A stretch of 64,000 nucleotides of DNA. Origin: JAKQDH01 sp029558835. Lineage in GTDB: Bacteria; Planctomycetota; Phycisphaerae; UBA1845. This document shows positions 49,664 to 57,129 of this stretch, piece by piece (position 1 is the first letter of the stretch; each line of letters begins with the position of its first letter). Where the stretch lies: positions 17,831 through 81,830 of the forward strand of contig DAOQSN010000025.1 of NCBI GenBank assembly GCA_035356615.1, written 5' to 3'. The translations under genes and the position numbers were made by a program. Under the pieces are notes generated by a model. That model worked only from the letters and a program-made list of their open reading frames with translations, was not told the DNA's origin and did no database searches.

Positions 49664-49863
49664 CGCGATGCCCCTCGCGCCCAGGTGCACAAGACCACGT
49701 TGCACGGAAGGCACCGGGATGACGTGTCCGGCCCCTCGGCGCTAGCGCTCGGTCGCGCGAGCCGACCGCGCCACGGCGATGGAGCCTGGCGATGCCCTGG
49801 TGGGCCGGGAGTCAGTGGTGCCGTGCTCGTCTGGCTTACCTGTTCCGCGTTGGCTGAATCGAC

Positions 49864-50328
49864 CTAGCGTCTGCCCGGGGCCTGCGGCCGGCGGAGTTTC
49901 ACTTTCATGTCCCGGCGAGTGGGTTTGGGTTCCTCAAGCACTTTGCAGGCTTTCTTGATGTCCGGCACCTTCAGCACCATGATGGTCTTGCCGCCACGGA
50001 CGGCACCGGTGCAGTACATGTAGCCGATGTTGACGTGGGCCAAGGCCAGCCGGTCGCACAGATCGGCGGCCGCGCCGGGCCGGTTGGGCAGCGGTACGCA
50101 CAGCACGTCCGTCTCCGTTACGGGGGCACTGCCGTTCTTCAGCACCTTCCGCGTCGTGTCCGGATCATCCACGATCATCCGGAGCACGCCGTGCTCGGTC
50201 GAGTCCATCATGGCCATCGTGACCACGTTGATCTTGGCCTTCGCCAGCTCATGCAGGACCTGCGACAGCACGCCTGGTTTGTTCACCAGGAAGATCGAAA
50301 ACTGACTGTGCTTCTCCATGTTGTCCAT
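49864..50328 (-). CDS. Tandem ACT-domain protein
   Basis: A 154-residue protein made of two ACT domains (about 4-70 and 73-142), small ligand-binding modules common in amino-acid-regulated proteins. Segments: FSIFLVNKPGVLSQVLHELA, INVVTMAMMDSTEHGVLRMI, PLPNRPGAAADLCDRLALAH and VNIGYMYCTGAVRGGKTIMV. The second repeats the PGxxxxLxxxLAxxxVNI pattern. No catalytic domain is present, so it is likely an amino acid sensor or regulator. ATG 50328 (MDNMEKHSQFS) follows a GGAG box. The basic C terminus (RRDMKVKLRRPQAPGRR) is a tail beyond the fold. No obvious partner gene; neighbours are secretome genes. Confidence 0.85.
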   Translation of the reverse strand: MDNMEKHSQFSIFLVNKPGVLSQVLHELAKAKINVVTMAMMDSTEHGVLRMIVDDPDTTRKVLKNGSAPVTETDVLCVPLPNRPGAAADLCDRLALAHVNIGYMYCTGAVRGGKTIMVLKVPDIKKACKVLEEPKPTRRDMKVKLRRPQAPGRR

Positions 50329-50637
50329 ACGGATCTCCGCCTTATCCCAGGGTTGGACATGGTAGCCGACGGGCGTCGGCCTAGTGAGCCCAGTATACGG
50401 CCTTCGAACGCCCGCGCGAAGCATGGTGGTTGGAACACCGGCCTGCGGTTGGGCAGGCCTGACTTGGCCCGGCGGGAGTCTGGAGAGGAAGCCGAGTCGC
50501 GTCCGTGGGGTGCCGGCGCGGGACCGCCAAACGCACCGGTTGTCGGCGCCCTCGGGCCGGCCCCGGAGCCCGCCGGCGACCTGCTAGCCTGCGTCTGCCG
50601 TGCCGCGGGGGCGTCCGGAGCAGCGCGCCGGGGGCGG
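50329..50637. other. 309-base gap
   Basis: No gene is seen. The gap lies between the start of the ACT gene and the stop of the Asp/Gly-repeat gene, so it should hold the ACT gene's promoter. No clear signal or palindrome was found. Confidence 0.4.
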
Positions 50638-51777
50638 TCAGCTCAGCCGACCAAACCTCCGTCCCGAGCGCACCGCAGTCAAGACACACAGTGAGAAGAA
50701 CACGGGGCCGATCATTCCCCGGCCACAGAACCCGCGCCCCCCCGGCTTGTCATCCGAGGTTTCGTCATCGATTCCATCGACGGGCAGGTTGTCGTTGCCG
50801 TTCGTAGCTCCACCGTCCGTAGCGCCATCGTCCGTAGCGCCACCGTCGTCGGCTCCGCCATCATCGGCACCGCCATCAGTGGCTCCGCCGTCGTCGGTGC
50901 CCCCGTCATCGGCCCCACCATCGTCGGAGCCACCACCATCGGCTCCGCCGTTGTCCGCGCCACCGTCGTCGGCCCCGCCGTCATCCGCGCCGCCACCGTC
51001 GGTGCCTCCGTCACCGGCCCCACCATCGTCGGCGCCATCGTCATCGGCCCCGCCGTCGTCCGCGCCGCCGCCGTCGTCTCCGCTTCCGTCGTCACCGGGC
51101 TGACTGCCCCCGCCGTCACCGGGGTCAGCGCCGCCGTCTCCTGAGCCACCCCCGCCGCTTCCTCCCTGCCCGTCATCGCCGGGAGATTCACCCGACGCGA
51201 CCGTCACGGCCAGCGTCCCACCCTTCAGGTTCCCCAGTCCAGGCCAGAAGTCCCGGAACTCATCGAATCCAGCTTGCACGCGGGCTGTGAGGTCGGCGTT
51301 ATCGGCACCTGCGTTGACTGCGTCCAGCGTACCAGCGCCCGCCACCACCATACGGAACGCGGCCACCGGGGTCGGCGTGTCCGACAGGTGCATAATAAGC
51401 CCCGGCTCGGAGACCAGGCCGGTGTACGCGGTACCCGCACTGGGAAGCGTAATAACGCTGAACCAACTCCCTCGGCCGAGACCGGGATCGAAGATCCATT
51501 CGAACGACTTGGTTGTAATTTTTTCGCTTGTGTTTCTCAAGTCGAACTGGAACAGGCGAACGTCGCGCAGCGGGTTGTGTTCCCCGTCGACTGAAACCAG
51601 GATTTCGACTGAAACTTCAGTCCCTGCGACCACCGGGAAGGTAACGGGGTCTCCGTTTGCGTCGACGGGTTGCAGGCTGATTACCACATCCGCTCGAACC
51701 GTCGTGGTAAGCAGTCCGGACACGAGCGTCAGCAGTACCAGCAGCGCGCCAATCAGAGCGGTCGTTGTGCGGAACAT
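50638..51777 (-). CDS. Secreted Asp/Gly-repeat protein with cohesin-like domain and a C-terminal sorting-like tail
   Basis: A 379-residue exported protein. Signal peptide at 1-29 (TTALIGALLVLLTLVSGLLT). Residues ~30-190 form a beta-sandwich (VVISLQPVDANGDPVTFPVV, VEILVSVDGEHNPLRDVRLF, FDLRNTSEKITTKSFEWIFD) that resembles cohesin-like or related Ig-like domains in pattern only. Then comes a ~130-residue run of DDGGADDGGA-type repeats, likely Ca-binding or a flexible spacer. The C-terminal 34 residues are GRGFCGRGMIGPVFFSLCVL followed by TAVRSGRRFGRLS: Cys-Gly, a short hydrophobic stretch and a basic end, similar in plan to MYXO-CTERM/GlyGly-CTERM-type signals. The ATG at 51777 is preceded by GGAAGGG. 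It is probably a surface display or adhesion protein. Confidence 0.78.
   Translation of the reverse strand: MFRTTTALIGALLVLLTLVSGLLTTTVRADVVISLQPVDANGDPVTFPVVAGTEVSVEILVSVDGEHNPLRDVRLFQFDLRNTSEKITTKSFEWIFDPGLGRGSWFSVITLPSAGTAYTGLVSEPGLIMHLSDTPTPVAAFRMVVAGAGTLDAVNAGADNADLTARVQAGFDEFRDFWPGLGNLKGGTLAVTVASGESPGDDGQGGSGGGGSGDGGADPGDGGGSQPGDDGSGDDGGGADDGGADDDGADDGGAGDGGTDGGGADDGGADDGGADNGGADGGGSDDGGADDGGTDDGGATDGGADDGGADDGGATDDGATDGGATNGNDNLPVDGIDDETSDDKPGGRGFCGRGMIGPVFFSLCVLTAVRSGRRFGRLS
50806..51100. repeat. Coding tandem repeat of DGGA/DGGAD units
   Basis: A 12- to 15-base-period degenerate repeat (GCCGCCGTCATCGG-type) that encodes Asp-Asp-Gly-Gly-Ala units on the minus strand. The imperfect copies are phased in codons, so the array is likely to change length in frame. 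Confidence 0.7.
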
Positions 51778-52336
51778 GGTTTCTGCCCTTCCTGCGTTCG
51801 GGGCCCGGCGGTCCTGACATCGAGGTCACGGCCCGGCCCTTTTCCGCGTCTTCAGTCGGCTTCACCGCCCGAAGACTCTTGAACCACCCCCCGGGGTTCC
51901 AGCCTCGGGCGAGCGAGGTGCGCGGTCTCGTTGCGCATTCCACCTTAGTTGTACGCGGCGGAGGTAGTGGGCGTCCAGTACCGGGGTTCTGATAAGGCGG
52001 GCGAGCTGAGCCTCACCCTAAGGCTGGGGAAGGCGGCGTTTGCCGCCGCGCGGAGGGGCGGCTTATCGGACGTGCCCTCTCGGGTGCCCGCGGCTGCGCA
52101 TCGTGGCGGCGCGCGCTACAAGGGGATGGGGGCGTCGCGTCCGCGGGGCCTCCGGTTGCGTCCGTGGTTTTGTCTGGCTACAACTTCAGCGTAGCGACGT
52201 TGATGCATCGCGGGGGACGGGCGAGTTGAAGCCGTGTGTTCGTCCCCTCGGCTCAACAGAGGCTGCCGGATTGGTCATGGAGCCGGCGGCGGTGACGAGA
52301 TGGGGTGAAGCGAATCGGCGAAGGGGTGGGGCGACC
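51778..52336. other. 559-base gap before clpS
   Basis: No gene is seen. The left part should hold the promoter of the Asp/Gly-repeat gene. CTTAGTTGTACGC (51944-51956) and GGCTACAACTTCAGCGTAGC (52175-52194) are AT-richer spots that could be promoter elements. Nothing else is convincing. Confidence 0.4.
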
Positions 52337-52681
52337 ATGGCGACGACCAGCCCAAGTGTAACAACCGGCACGAGGACGCAACCGGGTGCGCGCAGCGAGC
52401 CGGCGGTCAAGAGACCGCCTCTGTATCACGTCATTCTCCTCGACGATGACTACCACACTTACGAGTACGTGATCGGGATGCTGCGCAAGTTGTTCGGCTA
52501 CTCGACGGAGCAGTCATACCGGCTTGCCGATGAGGTAGACAACCGCGGACGCGTGATCCTGACGACCACGACCCGGGAGCACGCGGAGTTGAAGCGTGAC
52601 CAGATTCACGCCTTCGGGCGCGATTGGCGCATTGCGCGCTGTGAGGGCAGCATGTCTGCGACGATTGAGCCGGCGGAGTAG
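52337..52681 (+). CDS. clpS: ATP-dependent Clp protease adaptor ClpS
   Basis: A 114-residue adaptor that binds N-end-rule substrates and delivers them to the ClpAP or ClpCP protease. Residues ~33-105 form the ClpS fold: PPLYHVILLDDDYHTYEYVI, MLRKLFGYSTEQSYRLADEV, REHAELKRDQIHAFG and the end RIARCEGSMSATIEPAE. The substrate-pocket region DDDYHTYEYV matches the family's NDDxxxxxxV. The ATG at 52337 (MATTSPSVTTGT) gives a ~30-residue disordered leader; upstream in-frame sequence looks non-coding. ClpA or ClpC is usually the next gene but is absent here, so this is a stand-alone clpS. Two of the family's usual pocket residues may be changed (ADEVDNRGR in place of a His-containing VHxxG). Confidence 0.88.
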   Translation: MATTSPSVTTGTRTQPGARSEPAVKRPPLYHVILLDDDYHTYEYVIGMLRKLFGYSTEQSYRLADEVDNRGRVILTTTTREHAELKRDQIHAFGRDWRIARCEGSMSATIEPAE

Positions 52682-53228
52682 CGCCGGGCATCATTCAAGC
52701 CGCTTGCCCGCGTTGCACGGGCTCCAACTCGATTGCCGCGAATGACAAGCGGTTCGCACTGTGCCGTCGCGAGCAAGCGCCTTGCGCGAGGTCCGCGCGG
52801 ATGAGCGCGAAGCGGTTTCCACGCACTGCCGGGTCCAGATCCGGTGGAAGGCGGTCCGTTCCGGCTGTCCCGGTCGGTGGGCGGTTCCGGCCCGTCCTGG
52901 ACGGCCGGGGCCAATTGGGAGTGCCGGCTTGCCGCCTTGTGATGGACACCCAGCCCCCGGGCGACCCGCCGTTGCGACCATCGCCCTTCCCGGAGGTCCG
53001 AATCGAATGCACCGTCGCCACCTTGGATAGGTCCGTCATCACCAGCCTCCGCCGGCGCCATCACCGGCTCGGCCGTGCGCCAAACCTCGGCCGGGGCCTG
53101 CGGTCGCGTACCGACGCGGGGGGCATACGGTACATTACCGACGTCGGCGTCCGGTTGCGGGCGCGGGCGCGGGTCCGTAAGCTGTGGCCTCCCGGCTTCG
53201 ACCGTGGCGAGGGAAGGACGAGGGGCGC
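52682..53228. other. 547-base gap before pheS
   Basis: No gene is seen. Open frames run on both strands here, but none looks like protein. The pheS promoter should lie near the right end (ACGGTACATTACCGACG at about 53127-53143 is AT-richer and palindromic), followed by GAGGGGC before the ATG. Confidence 0.4.
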
Positions 53229-54299
53229 ATGGACATTGAGCAACTGGGGCAGCGCATTGCGGAGATCGAGGCGGCCGTGGTGGCCCGCCTGCCAAGCGTA
53301 GCCAACGTCGACGACCTGCGGCGCGTCGAGAACGAGGTCCTGGGCAAGGAGGGCGCGCTCGGTGCTCTGATCACCACCATTAAGGAGTACCCGCCGGCCC
53401 AGCGTGGACAGGTGGGGCAGGTGATCAACGCCGCCAAGGGACGGGTCAAGGCAGCTCTGGATGGTCGGCGGGCGGCGCTGGAGGCGGCCGTGGCCGATGC
53501 GGAAGCGGCTGCGGCCGCCGCGTTTGACCCGACGTTGCCGGGCTACGTCGAGCCGATGGGCAGCGTGCACCCCGTGACGGCCGTCCAGTGGCGCATCGAA
53601 CGCCTCTTCGAGCGGCTGGGCTTCACCGTCGAGGCCGGGCCCGAGATGGAGGAGGAGTACTACAACTTCGAGGCCCTCAACATCCCGGCCACCCACCCCG
53701 CCCGCGACATGCAGGACACGTTCTGGCTGACCAATCGCAAGGTGTTGCGGACGCAGACCTCGCCGGTGCAGGTGCGGGCGATGCTCAAGTACGGTGCGCC
53801 GCTGCGGATCATCGCGCCGGGCCGCTGCTTCCGCTACGAGACCATCGACGCCTCGCACGAGAACACGTTTCATCAGGTCGAGGGCCTGATGATCGACCGC
53901 GAGATATCCATTCCCAACCTGATCGCGCTGGCCCATACGTTGCTGCGGGAAGTGATGGAGCGGGACGTGAAGGTGCGGGTGCGGCCGGGCTTCTTCCCCT
54001 TCGTGGAACCGGGGCTGGAGATCGACATGAACTGTCAGATCTGCGCCGGGAAGGGATGCCCCACGTGCAAGCAGTCGGGGTGGATTGAGGTGCTGCCGTG
54101 CGGGATGGTGCACCCGAATGTGCTGCTGGCGGGGAAGGTGGATCCGCACGAGTTCTCCGGCTTCGCGTTCGGACTGGGTCTGACGCGGCTGGCGATGATG
54201 AAGTACGGCATCGGCGATATCCGGGTGCTCAACAGCGGGGATCTTCGTCCGATCGTGGCCGCGCGGCGGCTGGAGGGCCCCGTGGTGGCGGCGGTGTAG
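53229..54299 (+). CDS. pheS: Phenylalanine-tRNA ligase alpha subunit
   Basis: A 356-residue catalytic subunit that charges tRNA-Phe together with PheT. The N-terminal ~85 residues form a coiled-coil arm for tRNA binding (EIEAAVVARLPSVANVDDLR). Class II synthetase motif 2 and family marks are seen in CFRYETIDASHENTFHQVEG, GPEMEEEYYNFEALNIPATH and HPARDMQDTFWL. The CxxC/CxxC segment MNCQICAGKGCPTCKQSGW and the final FGLGLTRLAMMKYGIGDIRV (motif 3) complete it. The ATG at 53229 follows GAGGGGC. pheT follows on the same strand after 179 bases holding repeats, an unusually long spacer for this pair. Cytoplasmic. Confidence 0.96.
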   Translation: MDIEQLGQRIAEIEAAVVARLPSVANVDDLRRVENEVLGKEGALGALITTIKEYPPAQRGQVGQVINAAKGRVKAALDGRRAALEAAVADAEAAAAAAFDPTLPGYVEPMGSVHPVTAVQWRIERLFERLGFTVEAGPEMEEEYYNFEALNIPATHPARDMQDTFWLTNRKVLRTQTSPVQVRAMLKYGAPLRIIAPGRCFRYETIDASHENTFHQVEGLMIDREISIPNLIALAHTLLREVMERDVKVRVRPGFFPFVEPGLEIDMNCQICAGKGCPTCKQSGWIEVLPCGMVHPNVLLAGKVDPHEFSGFAFGLGLTRLAMMKYGIGDIRVLNSGDLRPIVAARRLEGPVVAAV

Positions 54300-54329
54300 G
54301 GCGTGGTGCCTGCGCATGCCGTGGGCGCC

Positions 54330-54413
54330 GCGAATAGCGAATGTCGAATAGCGAATAGCGAATGCAGAAGGCAAGAGGCAAGAGGGGGGCGTAGGGCGGG
54401 TTCTGCCCGCCGC
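54330..54413. repeat. GAATAGCGAAT repeats and a GTAGGGCGGG hairpin between pheS and pheT
   Basis: GCGAATAGCGAATGTCGAAT, AGCGAATAGCGAATGCAGAA and GGCAAGAGGCAAGAGG are short-period repeats, followed by GTAGGGCGGGTTCTGCCCGC (54391-54410). Similar GCGGGCCGAGCCCGCCCTACG and GGCAGAGCCCGCCCTACG pieces and a CTTGCCTCTTGCC block lie at 58294-58385. Confidence 0.75.
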
Positions 54414-54478
54414 TGAGAACTGGTGGGGATGAGGGAGCGGCCAGGAACGCAAGCCTGTAACATTAGAGTGGCAATCTG

Positions 54479-56881
54479 ATGCTGATTTCGCTGAATTGGT
54501 TGCGTGACTCGGTGGACGTGCCGGCTGAGGTTGATCCGCACGAGCTGGCGGAACGCTTTACCTGCACGGCGGCCGAGGTGGAGGACGTGCACCGCATCGA
54601 GGTCGGCGCGCGGGGGCTTATCGCCGCCCGGGTGGAGGCGGTAAGCGACCTGCCGGCGACGCGGAACCTGCGCCTGGCCCGACTTGACGTCGGCGACGGA
54701 CGGGTGATCGAGACGGTGACGGCCGCGCCCGTGTTGCGCGTGGGCTGGAACGTCGTGTACGCCCCAGCCGGCGCGGCCGTGGCGAAGCTGGGGACCATCG
54801 GCCAGGCCAAGGTGGCCGGGCGCGCGAGCGTCGGCATGATCCTGTCCGGCGACGCCCTGGGCGTTGAGATGGCGGTCGGCGAGGCGCTGTTCGCGGAGCC
54901 GGCCCTGGCACCGGGCACGCCGTTGCCGCCGGAGTGGTTCGACGACTGGGTCATCGAGATCGACAACAAGTCGATCACGCATCGACCGGACCTGTGGGGG
55001 CACCGGGGGATAGCCCGGGAAGTGGCGGCCATGTATGGGCTGCCGCTCAAACCCTACCCTGTCGTAGCGGTCGAGGAGCTTGCGGGCATCGACGCCCCGC
55101 CGATTCCCCTGGAAATCCAGGACCCCCAGGCCGCCCGGCGTTACAGCGGCCTGCGGCTGGGCGGCGTGCCGACGCAGCCGGCACCGCTCTGGCTGCAATT
55201 GCGCCTGGGCCGCGTGGGCATGCGGCCTATCTCTGCTTTGGTGGACCTGACCAACTACATCATGGCGGACCTCGGGCAGCCGATGCACGCCTTTGACGGC
55301 TCGCGTGTGGAGCGGATCGAGGTCGGGTGGGCCGCGGAGGGCGAAGTGTTTCGTACGCTGGACGGCGTGGAGCGCACGCTGCCGCCGCAGACACTGATGA
55401 TCCAGAGCCAGGGCAGGTCGATTGCCCTGGCCGGCATCATGGGCGGGCTGGAGACGGAGGTTTCCGAGGCCACCACGTCGCTGCTGCTGGAGAGCGCGAA
55501 TTTCGATGCCGCCACCATCCGGCGCAGCGCGATCGCCCTGGGCCTGCGCACCGATGCGAGCGCGCGTTTCGAGAAGTCGCTGGACCCTGTAAACACAGTG
55601 CTCTCGATCCAGCGGTTCGTCGCTCTGGCCCGGGAGTGCTACCCGGACCTGAAGTTGACCAGCCCGCTCTCCGATTGCTTCCCCAACCCTTTCCCGCCGG
55701 TGACCGTGAAGGTCAACCGCCGCCACGTGACGCGGACGGTAGGACGCGAGGTTCCCGACGATGAAGTCCGGCAAATCCTGGGGCCGTTGGGCTTTGACGT
55801 GACCGCCGGCCGGCGCGACCTCAGCGTGAGCGTGCCGTCGTTTCGGGCCACCGGCGACGTCGATATCGAGGCCGACGTGATCGAGGAAATCGCCCGCTAC
55901 TGCGGCTACAACCGGATCCCCGAGGTGCTGCCGCAGGTGACGGTGCGCCGCTTCGAGCCGTGTGCCAGGCTGGAGGTGGAGCGGCGAACGCTGGCGTACT
56001 TCAGCGGCGCGGCCCGCTTCAGCGAGCTGCACCAGTACCTGTGGTATGACTCGGCGTGGCTGACGACGCTGGGCTTCGAACCGGGGGCGTGCGTGGAGCT
56101 GGCCAACCCGGCCGCGACGGGGCTGCACCGATTGCGGCAGACGTTGCTGCCCGGCCTGCTGGCCGCGCTGGTCAGGAACCGGTTTCACTACGAGGCCTGC
56201 GCCCTGCTGGAGGTGGGCAGCGTCTTCGAACGTGCCGAGCCGGACGATGCTGAGTTCCGTCACGTCGGCTTGGTTTGCGCGCGCCGGCAGAAGGGGGGGG
56301 AGAACGAACTGTATCATCGACTCAAGACGGCCCTGGAGGGCTGGGGCTGGGAGTGTTTCGGCCGGGCGGTGAGTTTCGGCCCGGCGGCGGTCGATACCGC
56401 CCGCCCGTGGGAGCATCCGCAGCGGACGGCCGAGGTACAACTGGAGGGACGCGGCATCGGGCGGCTCAGTGCGGTGCCGCTCGAACTGAAGCGTCGCATG
56501 GAGGAACACCTGACGGCCTGGGCGATTGCCTGGGCGGAAGTGCGTCTCACAGGACTGGAGAAGCTGTCCCCGCGGACGGAAGCGCTGGGGAGGATTCCAC
56601 CGCATCCGCTGGTGGAGTTGGATTTCTCCGTGTTGGTGCGGCGCGAGGTGCGCTACGCCGAGGTGGCGGACCGGCTGCGTGAGTTCACGCACCCCCTGCT
56701 GCGCCGCGTCGCGTACGTCGGCAGCTATGAGGGGCCGGCTCTGCCGCAGCAGCAACGCAGCCTGACGTTCCGCGTGGTGGTCGGTGACGAGACGCGGACG
56801 CTGGTCGAGGAGGACACGGCCGCCTTCCGGGCGACGTTCGAGCAACACCTGGCCTCCTGCGGGTACTGGACCCGGCGCTGA
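54479..56881 (+). CDS. pheT: Phenylalanine-tRNA ligase beta subunit
   Basis: An 800-residue subunit that forms the (alpha-beta)2 enzyme with PheS, giving tRNA recognition and editing. The N terminus LISLNWLRDSVDVPAEVDP is followed by an OB-fold tRNA-binding domain (about 40-150, IAARVEAVSDLPATRNLRLA). The B3/4 editing region contains ISALVDLTNYIMADLGQPMH, and the B5 region SVPSFRATGDVDIEADVIEE. The core shows LRQTLLPGLLAALVRNRFHY. The end has the FDX-ACB fold (PPHPLVELDFSVLVRREVRY). Length matches the family. The start ATG 54479 lacks a strong ribosome-binding site (CATTAGAGTGGCAATCTG). It follows pheS in the same orientation, with repeats in the gap. Confidence 0.95.
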   Translation: MLISLNWLRDSVDVPAEVDPHELAERFTCTAAEVEDVHRIEVGARGLIAARVEAVSDLPATRNLRLARLDVGDGRVIETVTAAPVLRVGWNVVYAPAGAAVAKLGTIGQAKVAGRASVGMILSGDALGVEMAVGEALFAEPALAPGTPLPPEWFDDWVIEIDNKSITHRPDLWGHRGIAREVAAMYGLPLKPYPVVAVEELAGIDAPPIPLEIQDPQAARRYSGLRLGGVPTQPAPLWLQLRLGRVGMRPISALVDLTNYIMADLGQPMHAFDGSRVERIEVGWAAEGEVFRTLDGVERTLPPQTLMIQSQGRSIALAGIMGGLETEVSEATTSLLLESANFDAATIRRSAIALGLRTDASARFEKSLDPVNTVLSIQRFVALARECYPDLKLTSPLSDCFPNPFPPVTVKVNRRHVTRTVGREVPDDEVRQILGPLGFDVTAGRRDLSVSVPSFRATGDVDIEADVIEEIARYCGYNRIPEVLPQVTVRRFEPCARLEVERRTLAYFSGAARFSELHQYLWYDSAWLTTLGFEPGACVELANPAATGLHRLRQTLLPGLLAALVRNRFHYEACALLEVGSVFERAEPDDAEFRHVGLVCARRQKGGENELYHRLKTALEGWGWECFGRAVSFGPAAVDTARPWEHPQRTAEVQLEGRGIGRLSAVPLELKRRMEEHLTAWAIAWAEVRLTGLEKLSPRTEALGRIPPHPLVELDFSVLVRREVRYAEVADRLREFTHPLLRRVAYVGSYEGPALPQQQRSLTFRVVVGDETRTLVEEDTAAFRATFEQHLASCGYWTRR

Positions 56882-56914
56882 CGCGGCACGGGCAAGGGTG
56901 AGCATGCAGCGTCT

Positions 56915-57005
56915 TGACCCCTGTCCCCCCAAGGGTGAGCGTGCGGCGCCTGAACCCCTCTCCCCCTGGGAGAAGGGTAGGGGTGAGGGCGGCGGAGGCA
57001 ATGCC
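56915..57005. repeat. Family C hairpins downstream of pheT
   Basis: A worn copy (GACCCCTGTCCCCCCAAGGG) and a good one (ACCCCTCTCCCCCTGGGAGA followed by AGGGTAGGGGTGAGGGCGGC) lie in the pheT to lipoprotein spacer. Both are preceded by GGTGAGC(A/G)TGC(A/G)GCG, so a ~45-base unit seems duplicated. Confidence 0.7.
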
Positions 57006-57129
57006 GCTCCCTTGGGGCACACGCGTGCTTCTCTGCGACGGGGGAAGCGCCAGACACGTACGCAGCTTGCGCTGCCGGCTCTGATGCCTTAGAGGTTTCT
57101 CCAGCGGAGCATAACGGGAATCACCTGCC

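Noticed and set aside
50806..51100. Short-period repeats that could suggest a CRISPR array
   Set aside because: The period is 12-15 bases, there are no spacers, and the array encodes in-phase Asp/Gly repeats.
54035..57022. Antisense open frame of about 1000 codons across pheT
   Set aside because: Opposite strand of an unambiguous pheT; high-GC codon use leaves few stops on the complementary strand.
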